Source: Bacillota bacterium (GTDB lineage Bacteria > Bacillota_I > Bacilli_A > RFN20 > CAG-826). Taken from it: a DNA stretch of 41,302 nt. The DNA lies in contig JAEZUH010000005.1 in NCBI GenBank assembly GCA_023443485.1, positions 1 through 41,302 on the forward strand, written 5' to 3'. The position numbers were made by a program, and so were the translations under genes. The notes under the pieces are model-generated. The model ran no database searches, was not told the origin of the DNA, and saw only the letters and a program-made list of their open reading frames with translations. Of this stretch, positions 1-8,097 are shown piece by piece (the first letter of the stretch is position 1; each line of letters starts with the position of its first letter).

Positions 1-92
1 CTAAACTGAAAAGTAATGTTGAAAACAGTTTGGCAAGTTATAATAATAGTGAGCAATCTTCTTGAACTATAATTTGAAGAGGAGGTTAACAT

Positions 93-641
93 ATGAAATA
101 TCAAATTATTGGCAAAAACATCTCGATTACGGAGGGCATTTCTTCGTCGGTTCAAAAGAAGCTTGGACGCCTTGACAAGTTCTTTTCCCACAATGAGGAA
201 GTCAATTGTCGCGTCGTCTGTAGCATTCATGGCGAAGACTCACGAGTTGAAGTCACGATTTTCTTATCCCAAGTTACTTTAAGAGCGGAAGTTGAAGAGA
301 CAGATTTATATAACGCCATTGACATGGCTGTTGAAAAATTAGTTGGACAGATTCATAAACTAAAAACGAGAATGGATCGTAGCAATGGTAAGTTATCCTT
401 TGCTGAATCGATGGATATTGATCTCCATACTGAGGAAAAAAAGCCAGAGAAAGACACGATTGTCCGCGCTAAATCGTACTATCTGAATCCAATGGATATC
501 GAAGAAGCCATCGCTCGTATGGAAGCTCTCGGTCACGATTTCTTTGTCTATTTAGATAAAGATGACGATCGTTTCTCCGTCGTTTATGTTCGACGTGATG
601 GTGGTTACGGCGTTATTCAGGCTGAGAACCCTGTCAAATAA
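93..641 (+). CDS. hpf: Ribosome hibernation promoting factor, long form
   Basis: This 182-residue protein matches the long-form HPF of Bacillota, which binds the 30S decoding centre and dimerises ribosomes into inactive 100S particles in stationary phase. Residues 1 to about 100 form the ribosome-binding alpha/beta domain (start MKYQIIGKNISITEGI, then DLYNAIDMAVEKL). A charged linker near residue 108-120 is followed by the C-terminal dimerisation domain, with motifs YYLNPMDIEEAI and FVYLDKDDDRFSVVYVRRDGG. The length is normal for the family. A strong SD (GAGGAGG) lies 7-8 nt before ATG 93, which fixes the start. A TATAAT box at 68-73 and another at 39-44 could drive it. It ends at a good terminator and appears monocistronic. 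Confidence 0.96.
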   Translation: MKYQIIGKNISITEGISSSVQKKLGRLDKFFSHNEEVNCRVVCSIHGEDSRVEVTIFLSQVTLRAEVEETDLYNAIDMAVEKLVGQIHKLKTRMDRSNGKLSFAESMDIDLHTEEKKPEKDTIVRAKSYYLNPMDIEEAIARMEALGHDFFVYLDKDDDRFSVVYVRRDGGYGVIQAENPVK

Positions 642-665
642 GTAAGCAATTTCGAGTTTTAAAAG

Positions 666-686
666 GTGGAATCATTTCCACTTTTT
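666..686 (+). terminator. Intrinsic terminator of hpf
   Basis: GTGGAA (666-671) pairs with TTCCAC (676-681) over a TCAT loop, extended by flanking A/T pairs and followed by a run of five T. It lies 25 nt after the hpf stop. Confidence 0.85.
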
Positions 687-740
687 ATTTGTTTCCGATT
701 TCTCTCTAAAGTTTTCGTGCGCTTTGCGCCTACTTGTGTG

Positions 741-746
741 TATAAT
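741..746 (+). promoter_or_regulatory. -10 box giving a very short leader
   Basis: TATAAT sits 13 nt before ATG 760. Initiation about 7 nt downstream of the box would leave a leader of about 6 nt with no room for an SD. No convincing -35 is visible. Confidence 0.5.
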
Positions 747-759
747 AATCACACTGGAT

Positions 760-1620
760 ATGGCGAAACTATTAGCGACTGATTTAGATGGAACTCTCTT
801 CTATCCTGGCCAAATAAAAACTTGTATTCCAAAGAAGAATATAAAGTTTTTGCAAAGATGGATCGATAGCGGAAATCGTTTAATAGTGGTCACTTCACGA
901 AGTCACGAGTTTGTCGACAAGTTAAAAGATGAAATCAAAAGGCCATTTGATGTTGTCGCTTGTTCTTCCGCTGAAATATACGCTGATGGTAATCTTCTCC
1001 GCGATGTGGCGATACCAAACAAGACTTTAGCGGAAATTTTAACGATTATTAATGATGACCTCAAGCCATTGTCATACATGATGACAACAAAAGGTTATCC
1101 ATGTATCATTAATGCTAATCGTGAAGTAGGAAATTTCTTCTTATTCTTCTATCGAATTTGGAAGTTTTTCCAATTTAAACGAGAGGAACCATTTATCGTT
1201 TCAAATGAAAAATTCCTTGAGCAATTGAACAATGGGCGAGTTTACAAAATCATGATTTTCTTTGGATTAGGTCACAGCAAGAACAAATTTACCAAAGAAC
1301 TCAACAAACAATTTAGAAGCAAATACTCAATGCTTGAATTTTCTTGGACAACCAAGGTAATTGAAATTACTCCCTATGGATGTAATAAAGGAATGGGTTT
1401 AAAATACTATACTGAAGCCATGGGCTTTAAAAAGGAAGATGTCTATGTCGTCGGTGATTCCGGAAATGACATTTCCATGTTTACCGAATTTTATGAAAAC
1501 AGTTATTGTATGCGGCATGCCTACACGAGTGTGAGGAAATATGCAAAGCACACTGTTTCTCGGGTCTATAAACTCGAGAAGATGTTATTGAAAGGAGACA
1601 ACAAGAATGAACAAAACTAG
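760..1620 (+). CDS. HAD-superfamily phosphatase (Cof/sucrose-phosphatase-like)
   Basis: Haloacid dehalogenase-type hydrolase of about 286 residues, acting on an unknown phosphorylated small molecule in the cytosol. Motif I is ATDLDGTLF near residue 5-13 (nucleophile Asp and acid/base Asp). Motif II is VVTSRS near 44, the motif III Lys is in GCNKGMGLK, and motif IV is GDSGNDISMF. The cap sits between motifs II and III, as in the Cof/IIB class. An upstream in-frame TTG at 724 is possible, but it would overlap the -10 box at 741-746. ATG 760 gives the normal N-terminus (MAKLLATDLDGT). The last 14 nt overlap the next gene, so the two are probably translated together. Substrate cannot be told from sequence. 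Confidence 0.85.
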   Translation: MAKLLATDLDGTLFYPGQIKTCIPKKNIKFLQRWIDSGNRLIVVTSRSHEFVDKLKDEIKRPFDVVACSSAEIYADGNLLRDVAIPNKTLAEILTIINDDLKPLSYMMTTKGYPCIINANREVGNFFLFFYRIWKFFQFKREEPFIVSNEKFLEQLNNGRVYKIMIFFGLGHSKNKFTKELNKQFRSKYSMLEFSWTTKVIEITPYGCNKGMGLKYYTEAMGFKKEDVYVVGDSGNDISMFTEFYENSYCMRHAYTSVRKYAKHTVSRVYKLEKMLLKGDNKNEQN

Positions 1621-2464
1621 TCAATACATCTTCAATATCTATCACTACCTCTTACAATTAAGAGATACCCTAGAATATTGCATTAACCGCGAGCATGAAA
1701 AAGTTCTCTACGAACAAAGAAGCACCGTGCTTTTTAAAGGACTCGAAGAGAGCGCCCCGTTAGGAAGCTTTCTCAAGAACAACCCAGAACAAGGCGACAA
1801 AATTAAAGAAAAACTCAAAGAATTTTTAGATGATATCTATAGTCCTAACAGCACTATTTTAGTGGCGGAAGAGAGTGGAAAAATTCGTGTTGATCACACC
1901 CAACATATCAAAATATTTGATTATGTAACAGGAATTAGCGAATCCATTCGCGATATCCTTTATGGATATTTGAATTTCGCAAAAACGAAAAATGAAAGCG
2001 AATCAATTATTACTGATTTAGTAGCTTTAGATGATCGCCTCTATCGCAGCATCTTAGCTATGCTCGTCTTAAGAGATTATGAAGCTTCATTTGCTGAATT
2101 CCAAAAAACGATGGCGGAATCAAAAGGTCAACCAACCCCTCAATCCAACTTCATCGTTCAAAATGAACTTATGAAACTTGCTGGATTTGCCAGATTCTCA
2201 CGCGCTCATATACACGCAACTGACAACGAGACACTTGATTTATTAGATGAAGTCAACGCTACTATCGAGATGTGTGAAGGACGTCGTGAACGTCGCGAAA
2301 ACAAACCTTTCAAAGACATTTTCGAAGCAATTAATAAACGCTTAAATGAACATGTTGGAAAAGTAGAACCACTTTGGAAAGAAGCATTTAAAAAAGCTTT
2401 CCAAGAAATGGTTGATTTATCTCGCAAGGAAGCAGCGGTTAACGGTAAAGCTACCGAAGCATAA
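1607..2464 (+). CDS. Conserved hypothetical, helical cytosolic protein
   Basis: A 285-residue protein that I do not recognise. It is predicted largely alpha-helical and charged, with no membrane segment, signal peptide or obvious catalytic motif. Notable stretches are an N-terminal aromatic-rich helix (YIFNIYHYLLQL) and a basic segment ERRENK near residue 230. The gene overlaps the end of the HAD phosphatase by 14 nt and its SD (AAAGGAGA) lies inside that gene. The small membrane protein follows 24 nt later, so the three probably form one operon. Codon use resembles its neighbours. Function unknown. Confidence 0.75.
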   Translation: MNKTSQYIFNIYHYLLQLRDTLEYCINREHEKVLYEQRSTVLFKGLEESAPLGSFLKNNPEQGDKIKEKLKEFLDDIYSPNSTILVAEESGKIRVDHTQHIKIFDYVTGISESIRDILYGYLNFAKTKNESESIITDLVALDDRLYRSILAMLVLRDYEASFAEFQKTMAESKGQPTPQSNFIVQNELMKLAGFARFSRAHIHATDNETLDLLDEVNATIEMCEGRRERRENKPFKDIFEAINKRLNEHVGKVEPLWKEAFKKAFQEMVDLSRKEAAVNGKATEA

Positions 2465-2488
2465 TTAACGAAGGAGTTTATAATCTTT

Positions 2489-2866
2489 ATGAAAAAGAAA
2501 AGCCAATTAAAAATTTCAATTTTTGAACTAGTTGCCTACATTGTCACCATTGGTGTCGCCCTTTGGGGACTCACTTATATCATACTAGGCTTATTTGCTC
2601 GCTTTTTACCAGTTGGTAGTGATCTTGCTTTAGCGGATGCCACAATTGAGAAATTGTTTGGCCTTGGTTATTTCTACTGGGGGGCAATTATCTTATCCAT
2701 CGCCGCGGTCACTTTATCTCTTGTATTAGTTTTATACGCGAAGAAAAATGATCGCCAAGCCGAAAAGGAGACACGTCGTGCCGCTCGCTTAGCTCAAATT
2801 AAAGATAATGGTAAAGATTTACCAATCGTTGATGCTGAAGTGCTTCCAAAGACTGAAGAAAAATAA
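2489..2866 (+). CDS. Small membrane protein with two TM segments
   Basis: A 125-residue protein with a hydrophobic segment at about residues 10-36 and a second at about 58-83, then a charged cytoplasmic tail rich in K, R and E that begins KKNDRQAEKETRRAARLAQ. No family recognised. The SD AAGGAG at 2471-2476 is 12 nt before the ATG, a little far. It is the last gene of the three-gene unit that begins with the HAD phosphatase and is followed by a terminator. Its position suggests it works with the unknown helical protein upstream, but nothing in the sequence proves this. Confidence 0.75.
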   Translation: MKKKSQLKISIFELVAYIVTIGVALWGLTYIILGLFARFLPVGSDLALADATIEKLFGLGYFYWGAIILSIAAVTLSLVLVLYAKKNDRQAEKETRRAARLAQIKDNGKDLPIVDAEVLPKTEEK

Positions 2867-2899
2867 ACTCCAAAAGAGTAATTATCATTAAATAAGAAG

Positions 2900-2922
2900 A
2901 AGAGGTCTAAAGCCTCTTTTTT
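2900..2922 (+). terminator. Intrinsic terminator
   Basis: AAGAGG (2900-2905) pairs with CCTCTT (2913-2918), loop of 7, followed by a T run. It overlaps the last codons of the convergent minus-strand permease gene. Confidence 0.75.
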
Positions 2923-3671
2923 AATGTTCCCTTAATAAGATTTGCTCCCAAAGAAATAATCAGCATGACCAGAATTGCTAAAAAGGAATAGGCAAAGACT
3001 GGGACCATATTGCCAGGATTGTTTTCTTGGGCGTATCTAATCGCTACTCCAAGGCCATAACCAGTAAATCCAGAAAGAGCCTCCGCCATAATTTCTATTT
3101 TAATTGATAAAGCAAAAGAAGAAGCTACTCCTACAAGAACATACGGCATGGCGAGAGGCAGCTTTATTTGAAATGTACCTCTAAGAGTCGAACGGCAATC
3201 TAATTTCATAGCTTCAATGATATTGCTATCGATATTTTTAATCCCATTGCTGGTCGCCTCATAAATAATTGGAAAGACAAGTAATATAACTGTCAATATC
3301 GGTAAATTGTTTGCTTTAACTAAAACGAGAAACAAGAAGACCACCGCGACAGTAGGAATGGCTTTTAAAACAGTCATAATTGGGGAGAAAAATTTCTGAA
3401 ATGAAGGTGAATTTCCAGCGATAGTTCCAAAGAAAAGCCCAACGGCAAAAGCAATAAGAAAGCCGATAAATAATTTGAATAAAGAATACCCTAAGCTAAG
3501 GTAAAAATAGCTCTTACCTAAGATAGAAAATGAATAGCCAATGGTTCTGATTGGATCAGGAAAAATCGCTACGGGTTCATTAATTATAATGGAAACTAAC
3601 CACCATAAAAGAAGAAAAGCGACGACGCCTAAACTGTAAAGAAAATATTTATTGGTAATAAATTTCTTCAA
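2907..3671 (-). CDS. ABC transporter permease (nitrate/taurine/pyrimidine type)
   Basis: Integral membrane permease of the BPD/TauC-SsuC type, about 254 residues with six hydrophobic segments. The signature EAA loop region is GIKNIDSNIIEAMKLDCRST, followed by KLPLAMPYVLVGVAS. It would pair with the lipoprotein binding protein encoded just upstream. The start is inferred as TTG 3671, because GGAG lies 7 nt before it and the protein then begins KKFITNKYFLYSLG, a normal first TM. An ATG at 3710 would add a non-matching hydrophilic N-terminus inside the upstream gene. It overlaps that gene by about 23 nt. No ATP-binding subunit lies next to it. Substrate not determinable. Confidence 0.85.
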   Translation of the reverse strand: MKKFITNKYFLYSLGVVAFLLLWWLVSIIINEPVAIFPDPIRTIGYSFSILGKSYFYLSLGYSLFKLFIGFLIAFAVGLFFGTIAGNSPSFQKFFSPIMTVLKAIPTVAVVFLFLVLVKANNLPILTVILLVFPIIYEATSNGIKNIDSNIIEAMKLDCRSTLRGTFQIKLPLAMPYVLVGVASSFALSIKIEIMAEALSGFTGYGLGVAIRYAQENNPGNMVPVFAYSFLAILVMLIISLGANLIKGTLKKRL

Positions 3672-4584
3672 GTGTATTCTCCATTCCGAACAAGTTAATA
3701 TATGCATCAACGGCGTCTTTATTTTCTAAAGCATTTAAATATCCTAATCCAAGTCCATTATCTTCCATAACTGCCTGAATAGTGGTGCTATCAACGCCAA
3801 AACGGGAGATGGCTAATTCGGAATCACTTAATAAATCAATCCCATTTTTGATTTTATCGGGAACATCAATCCCCTCTTCAATATCGCTTTTTAAAGTTGA
3901 TAGTAGAGAGTTAACATCGTTTTTATCAGCAGAATTTTTAATAAAAATTGAAGCTTGCATAAGTGGTAATCCATCACTTTTTGTCGCATAGGCTTCTTGG
4001 ACATCGACATAGATATAAGCGTCTGTGTTGTTTTGCAATGCTTTATAAAGAACTGGTTGAGCGATGAAAACATAATCAACAGCGCTTCCTGTTGCAACAT
4101 TGCTTCCCGTTACAAGAGCGGAAGCTGCATTAGCAACATTAGTGACATATTCAATTCCTGAATCCAATTCATTTCCATAAAGATAGTGGAATATTTTGCT
4201 TGGGACAGCACCAGCTGTTCCGAATAAGACAATGGTGTCACCATCGTTCATTTCATCATTAATATCATTTCCTGTGGCGGCGATGAAAAAGTTTCCAAGA
4301 GTAATGGTGGAGGCCAGTTTGTAAGGCGCGCCATTTTTAATCGCGCTGATTCCACTTGTTGTGTCGATAACTATTAGATCGTACTCAGAATTTTCGATCA
4401 TCTGAGCAACGATATTAGTGGGAGTTCCGTTAGTTTCGAAATTGATATCAGTGGCATAGTTGTAAAAAGCAACAGCGGGGGCTCCATTTGGTGTCAATAT
4501 TTTAAAAGGGAGAATATGACTAGCATTACCGCATCCGGTGAGAATCATGCTGGTCATTGCTAACAGGGCAATTTTGTTTTTCAT
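3649..4584 (-). CDS. ABC transporter substrate-binding lipoprotein
   Basis: A 311-residue secreted lipoprotein. The signal peptide ends in a lipobox LTGC with Cys at residue 18. The mature part matches the NMT1/SsuA/TauA-type periplasmic binding fold, with the typical early PNGAPAVAFYNY segment, then YDLIVIDTTSG and VDYVFIAQPVLYKAL. The family carries nitrate, alkanesulfonates, thiamine precursors or flavins, and the sequence does not say which. SD GAGGAAAT precedes ATG 4584. It is divergent from the Crp/Fnr gene with only about 50 bp between them, which makes that regulator a likely controller. The permease gene follows by overlap. Confidence 0.85.
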   Translation of the reverse strand: MKNKIALLAMTSMILTGCGNASHILPFKILTPNGAPAVAFYNYATDINFETNGTPTNIVAQMIENSEYDLIVIDTTSGISAIKNGAPYKLASTITLGNFFIAATGNDINDEMNDGDTIVLFGTAGAVPSKIFHYLYGNELDSGIEYVTNVANAASALVTGSNVATGSAVDYVFIAQPVLYKALQNNTDAYIYVDVQEAYATKSDGLPLMQASIFIKNSADKNDVNSLLSTLKSDIEEGIDVPDKIKNGIDLLSDSELAISRFGVDSTTIQAVMEDNGLGLGYLNALENKDAVDAYINLFGMENTLEEIYYQ

Positions 4585-4602
4585 ATTAATTTCCTCGTTA
4601 GT

Positions 4603-4617
4603 TATTTTATCAAAATA
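4603..4617. promoter_or_regulatory. Palindrome between divergent SBP and Crp/Fnr genes
   Basis: TATTTT-ATC-AAAATA is a perfect 15-nt inverted repeat inside the roughly 50-bp divergent intergenic region, directly upstream of the TATAAT at 4621-4626. It could be an operator for the adjacent Crp/Fnr-type protein, though a short A/T palindrome can arise by chance. Confidence 0.4.
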
Positions 4618-4620
4618 GTA

Positions 4621-4626
4621 TATAAT
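4621..4626 (+). promoter_or_regulatory. -10 box of the Crp/Fnr gene, short leader
   Basis: TATAAT lies 11 nt before ATG 4638 (5 nt before the alternative GTG 4632). There is no room for an SD after the expected transcription start near 4633. Confidence 0.5.
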
Positions 4627-4637
4627 AATGTGTGATT

Positions 4638-5258
4638 ATGCTCACAGAAGATTTCAAGATAAAGACTTGCTTATTAGACTTGATTAAAGACTCAGAAAAG
4701 AAATTTTTCCGCTTTGAAAATTTCTCTCGTGGTCAAATTATATTTCACGAAAATGAAGAATGTCAGGAACTTGGTCTAATCATAAAAGGAGAGGTAGTTA
4801 TCTCTTCTTATACCTACCATGGTGAAGAAATTGTTTATAACCTCTTAAAAGAAAATGATGTCTTTGGAAATAATCTCATATTCTCGAGTGACCCCCATTA
4901 TCGAGGAAACATTATAGTTAATAAACCTTCAAAAGTTGCCTTTATTACGCGCCAGTCTTTGCTAACTTTATTAAGACAAAATGAGTCATTTTTGACTTCG
5001 TATTTACAAGTCCAATCTGACTTTGGTAAACGCTTGAATGCAACGATCAAATTGCTCTCATTTTCTACCGCGGAAGAAAGGTTTCTTTATTACCTTTTTT
5101 TGAATAACAATCGCCTCAATTTCTCCAATGTCACTTCTTTAGCAAAAGAGGTCTTTTTGAAGAGAGAAACGCTTTCTCGCTTGCTGAGCAAACTAACTAA
5201 AGATAAAAAAATTAATCGTTATCGAAATTTAATTATTTATAATGAAAAAAGCCGCTAA
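4638..5258 (+). CDS. Crp/Fnr-family transcriptional regulator
   Basis: About 206 residues. The N-terminal half is a cyclic-nucleotide-binding-type beta roll (FENFSRGQIIFHENEECQEL, then GEVVISSYTYHGEEIVYNLL and GNNLIFSS). A long dimerisation helix follows, then a C-terminal winged helix with the recognition segment LAKEVFLKRETLSRLLSKL. It has no Fnr-type N-terminal cysteine cluster and lacks the classic cAMP-contact motif, so its signal is unknown. It most resembles regulators that control a neighbouring transporter. GTG 4632 is an alternative start two codons earlier. It is divergently arranged with the ABC binding protein, which is the most likely target. A poor plus-strand hairpin includes its stop codon. 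Confidence 0.88.
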   Translation: MLTEDFKIKTCLLDLIKDSEKKFFRFENFSRGQIIFHENEECQELGLIIKGEVVISSYTYHGEEIVYNLLKENDVFGNNLIFSSDPHYRGNIIVNKPSKVAFITRQSLLTLLRQNESFLTSYLQVQSDFGKRLNATIKLLSFSTAEERFLYYLFLNNNRLNFSNVTSLAKEVFLKRETLSRLLSKLTKDKKINRYRNLIIYNEKSR

Positions 5259-5267
5259 AAAGCGACT
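5245..5267 (-). terminator. Intrinsic terminator of the feo unit
   Basis: On the minus strand AGTCGCT (5267-5261) pairs with AGCGGCT (5256-5250) with one G-U pair, loop of four T, then a run of six T. It lies 22 nt beyond the last feo-linked gene and overlaps the stop codon of the convergent regulator. On the plus strand the same hairpin has a C-A mismatch and a poor T run. Confidence 0.75.
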
Positions 5268-5288
5268 ATTTTCTTTAAAATTGCTCTA

Positions 5289-5471
5289 TTATTTTATTTT
5301 ATATTTCTTCCGATAAGCTTTTAGCAATTTTTTCTTGTTTTCTAAAAGTGTGCAAGAAGAGCAATCTCCCGTTGGTTTATGTTTGATTTTTTTATAAAGC
5401 CAAGTGCCAAAAACACCACCCACAATTGCGATGCAAAAAATGATGACAAGCAACTCCAAAAATAGGTCCAT
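5289..5471 (-). CDS. FeoB-associated Cys-rich small membrane protein
   Basis: A 60-residue protein with one N-terminal TM segment (about residues 3-24, LFLELLVIIFCIAIVGGVFG) and a short basic cytoplasmic tail holding a Cys pair in GDCSSC. This is the layout of the small FeoB-associated Cys-rich membrane proteins that often end feo operons and may help Fe2+ handling; the precise role is not established. ATG 5471 lies 1 nt beyond the FeoB stop codon, which indicates translational coupling. Longer in-frame extensions run into feoB in another frame and are not real. Confidence 0.8.
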   Translation of the reverse strand: MDLFLELLVIIFCIAIVGGVFGTWLYKKIKHKPTGDCSSCTLLENKKKLLKAYRKKYKIK

Positions 5472-5472
5472 A

Positions 5473-7728
5473 TTATTTGGCCGTCCTTTGTTTATTGTCT
5501 CGATGTTTATTAACCAAATAAATGGCAAAAACTCCAATACCAAAAGCACCGAGGAATATGAAACTTGTCCACCACCAAGAACCAATTAAATAAATCATGC
5601 TCGAAACGATGTATGAAGTGGCTAGCCAGAAAACTAATGTGCCAACAAATTTATTCTTAGGTAATTCTGCCTTTGCAGTTACGACAGCCGCAAAACAAGG
5701 AATCGTTAACAAGTTAAAAGCGATGAAGGATATTAAAGCGGGAATCGTAATCCCAGTCCCTTGAATCATTGTGGCAACAGCCGCGATTCCGCCATCACCC
5801 CCAACGTCAATAATAGATCCAGCAACACAAGCACCTAAAACGCCAAAAGTAGAAATAACATTTTCTTTGGCGATTAATCCCGAAAACGCTGCGACAACAA
5901 AAACCCAACTAAAAGAACTAAGCTGAGATCCAAATCCTAACGGAGTAAATAGTGGAGTTACTAACTGACCTAATCCCGCGAGAATTGACTTATCGATATC
6001 GACATCTTCAAGGTATTGCCAACTGAAAGAAAAATGAGAGAAGAACCAAATGATGATGGTAAAGGCAAGAATAACAGTAAAAGCTTTTTTTAAAAAGTGT
6101 TTGGCTTTATCCCAAAGGTGAATCATTAGAGCTTTGAATTGGGGGAGATGATAAGCAGGAAGTTCCATGATGAAAGGAGGAACGGCCCCACGCATTATCG
6201 TAGCTCTCATCAAAAGAATTGAAACAATCGCCACACCCATTCCAAGCAGATACATACTAAAGGTAATGATATCGGCGTTTCCAATTCCAAATTGTTGAAT
6301 AATACCACCTGCCACCGCGGTCAAAATTGGTAATTTCGCCCCACAAGAAAAGAAAGGTATAACCCGAATCGTCGCAATTTTTTCATTATCATTTGATAAG
6401 GTTCGAGTATTAATCATGGCTGGAATGGAACACCCAAAACCCATAATCATAGGCATCAAAGAACGCCCCGTTAATCCAAATCGACGGAAAAGGCGATCGA
6501 GAATAAACGCCACACGGGCCATGTATCCAGAATCCTCTAATATAGAAAAGAATAAGAAGAGTAAAAGTATTTGTGGAAGGAATGATAAAACAGCGAATAC
6601 TCCACCTAGCATCCCATTGGTTATTAAGCCAGAAACCCATTGAGGAGATGTCGATAGCCAACCTTGAACAACATCAGTAAGCCAAGAAGTGGTGCTTCCT
6701 AACAAATTTGCGAACACAACTCCAATTGAATTTATTCCACTTGAAGTCCAAAACAAACCTTCAAAAAAGGTTCCTTCGAAACTAGGTGCGATGTTAGTGA
6801 ATAATCCTCCTAAGAAGAATAGATTTTCACTGAAAGTCATATGAAAAATAAAAAATAAAAGTAGCAAGAAAATAGGAATACCGAGCCATTTATTCGTTAG
6901 GACCCGGTCAATCTTGTCGGATGTTGAGAATGTTTTTGCCATCTCATTATTATTCTTTTTTTTGGCCTTTGAAAAGTTGCTTGTAATATGCTTATATCTA
7001 CTATCAGCGACAATTGCCTCCAAATCTGAGCCAAATGTTTCATCTTTAAAGTATTTTTTGAATTCATCGACAACGCCTAACAATTGGGGGTGATTTTTAA
7101 TTTCAATTTCGTCATTTTCGACTAATTTAATTGCATGGAATAATGGATTATCAACTTTTAAACCCTTGAAGGAAAGCTCAATATCGTTGATCAAGTGACT
7201 GAGATTAGAGTTTAAAAGAACGCTTGTTGCTTCTCGCTTTTTAAGTGATTCTTCATAGGCACGGTCCATTAATTCATCAAGCCCTTCTTCTTTAGAAGCT
7301 GAAATGCAAACAACGGGAACACCCACCTCTTTTTCTAAAAGTAGTGGATCTATACTATCTCCACTTTTTCTAACGGCATCCATCATATTTAAAGCGATGA
7401 TAACTGGGACATCAATCTCTAATAATTGGGTCGTCAAATAAAGATTTCTTTCTAAATTAGTGGAATCAACAACATTTATGACGCAATCTGGTTTTTCATC
7501 AATAATAAAATTACGTGAAATAACTTCCTCTGAAGTATATGGAGACAAGGAATAAATACCTGGTAAGTCAACAATAGAAATAGGTTCTTTACATTTCTTG
7601 TATTTACCTTCCTTTTTTTCGACAGTCACTCCTGGCCAGTTCCCTACATAAGCCGAAGATCCAGTGAGAGAATTGAAAAGAGTAGTTTTACCACAGTTTG
7701 GGTTTCCCGCTAAAGCGAATCTTTTCAT
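5473..7728 (-). CDS. feoB: Ferrous iron transporter FeoB
   Basis: A 751-residue Fe2+ transporter with an N-terminal cytosolic GTPase. G1 is GNPNCGKTTLFN near residues 8-19, G3 is DLPGIYSL and G4 is NMMD. A helical linker of about 100 residues follows, then a membrane core of roughly 10 segments from about residue 280, containing the Gate motifs (FSILEDSGYMARVAFILDR with GFGCSIPA, and a second near FFSCGAKLP). Length is normal. It starts with a 4-nt ATGA overlap with feoA. The small Cys-rich membrane protein follows directly, and the unit ends at a terminator near 5250. This is the canonical Bacillota feoAB arrangement. Confidence 0.97.
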   Translation of the reverse strand: MKRFALAGNPNCGKTTLFNSLTGSSAYVGNWPGVTVEKKEGKYKKCKEPISIVDLPGIYSLSPYTSEEVISRNFIIDEKPDCVINVVDSTNLERNLYLTTQLLEIDVPVIIALNMMDAVRKSGDSIDPLLLEKEVGVPVVCISASKEEGLDELMDRAYEESLKKREATSVLLNSNLSHLINDIELSFKGLKVDNPLFHAIKLVENDEIEIKNHPQLLGVVDEFKKYFKDETFGSDLEAIVADSRYKHITSNFSKAKKKNNNEMAKTFSTSDKIDRVLTNKWLGIPIFLLLLFFIFHMTFSENLFFLGGLFTNIAPSFEGTFFEGLFWTSSGINSIGVVFANLLGSTTSWLTDVVQGWLSTSPQWVSGLITNGMLGGVFAVLSFLPQILLLFLFFSILEDSGYMARVAFILDRLFRRFGLTGRSLMPMIMGFGCSIPAMINTRTLSNDNEKIATIRVIPFFSCGAKLPILTAVAGGIIQQFGIGNADIITFSMYLLGMGVAIVSILLMRATIMRGAVPPFIMELPAYHLPQFKALMIHLWDKAKHFLKKAFTVILAFTIIIWFFSHFSFSWQYLEDVDIDKSILAGLGQLVTPLFTPLGFGSQLSSFSWVFVVAAFSGLIAKENVISTFGVLGACVAGSIIDVGGDGGIAAVATMIQGTGITIPALISFIAFNLLTIPCFAAVVTAKAELPKNKFVGTLVFWLATSYIVSSMIYLIGSWWWTSFIFLGAFGIGVFAIYLVNKHRDNKQRTAK

Positions 7729-7967
7729 ATTTTCTTCACCCCCATTTCACAAACAATGAATTGGGCTTCTGTTTTTCTTAGTGTTAATTCATAACCACGT
7801 ACATGTATTTCAAGAGGGTCTCCAAAAGGAGCTTTTTTTCTTAAATATATTTCGGCTCCTGGAGTGATTCCCATGTCAAAAAGGCGACGACGGATTTTGC
7901 CTTCGCCAAGGACATTAATTACGATTCCATATTCGCCGATTGCGAAATCATTTAGTTTTTTTTGCAT
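7725..7967 (-). CDS. feoA: FeoA, SH3-like partner of FeoB
   Basis: About 80 residues, SH3-like beta barrel of the FeoA family, a cytosolic partner needed for FeoB-driven Fe2+ uptake. The recognisable core is DFAIGEYGIVINVLGEGKI followed by RRLFDMGITPGAEIYL and ending RGYELTLRKTEAQFI. The start is set at ATG 7967, because AAGGAG lies 8-9 nt before it. The longer reading from 8000 adds a non-family N-terminus. It overlaps feoB by 4 nt. Upstream lies a 160-nt divergent regulatory region shared with the copper ATPase gene. Confidence 0.93.
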   Translation of the reverse strand: MQKKLNDFAIGEYGIVINVLGEGKIRRRLFDMGITPGAEIYLRKKAPFGDPLEIHVRGYELTLRKTEAQFIVCEMGVKKI

Positions 7968-7991
7968 ATCCGTTCTCCTTATATACTTATT

Positions 7992-8003
7992 AGGTGGCAA
8001 CCT
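7992..8003. promoter_or_regulatory. Inverted repeat in the feoA leader
   Basis: AGGT-GGCA-ACCT, flanked by TT and TTTAA. It recalls a DtxR-type TTAGG/CCTAA half-site pair and lies between the likely feoA transcription start and its SD. Tentative. Confidence 0.3.
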
Positions 8004-8032
8004 TTAATACTGATTTGTCGTTTCTTTTATCT

Positions 8033-8050
8033 AGTTAGAGGGGACTAACT
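8033..8050. promoter_or_regulatory. Putative metal-regulator operator A
   Basis: AGTTAG-AGGGGA-CTAACT, six-base perfect arms. It lies just downstream of the minus-strand -10 of feoA, where a repressor would block initiation. The GTTAG/CTAAC core is shared with operator B at 8098 and resembles DtxR/IdeR-family half-sites, but the spacing differs from the classical box. Confidence 0.5.
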
Positions 8051-8056
8051 TTATAT

Positions 8057-8086
8057 GTTATACAATGTTGATATGACATAAGTCAA
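8057..8086 (-). promoter_or_regulatory. feoA promoter
   Basis: On the minus strand, -35 TTGACT (8086-8081) and -10 TATAAC (8062-8057) are separated by 18 nt. Operator A begins 7 nt after the -10. Confidence 0.6.
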
Positions 8087-8097
8087 GCATAAAGTTT

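Noticed and set aside
2206..2427. Minus-strand reading frame within the 1607-2464 gene
   Set aside because: It has no SD, no family resemblance and lies entirely inside a well-formed gene; a shadow frame.
5472..5585. N-terminal extension of the small FeoB-associated protein
   Set aside because: The first 38 residues overlap feoB in another frame. ATG 5471 next to the feoB stop is the better start.
7968..8000. Longer start for feoA
   Set aside because: An ATG at 7967 with a close AAGGAG SD and a family-typical N-terminus is preferred.
8059..8070. CopY-type cop box before the copper ATPase
   Set aside because: TACAATGTTG only partly fits the TACANNTGTA consensus, so it is not called.
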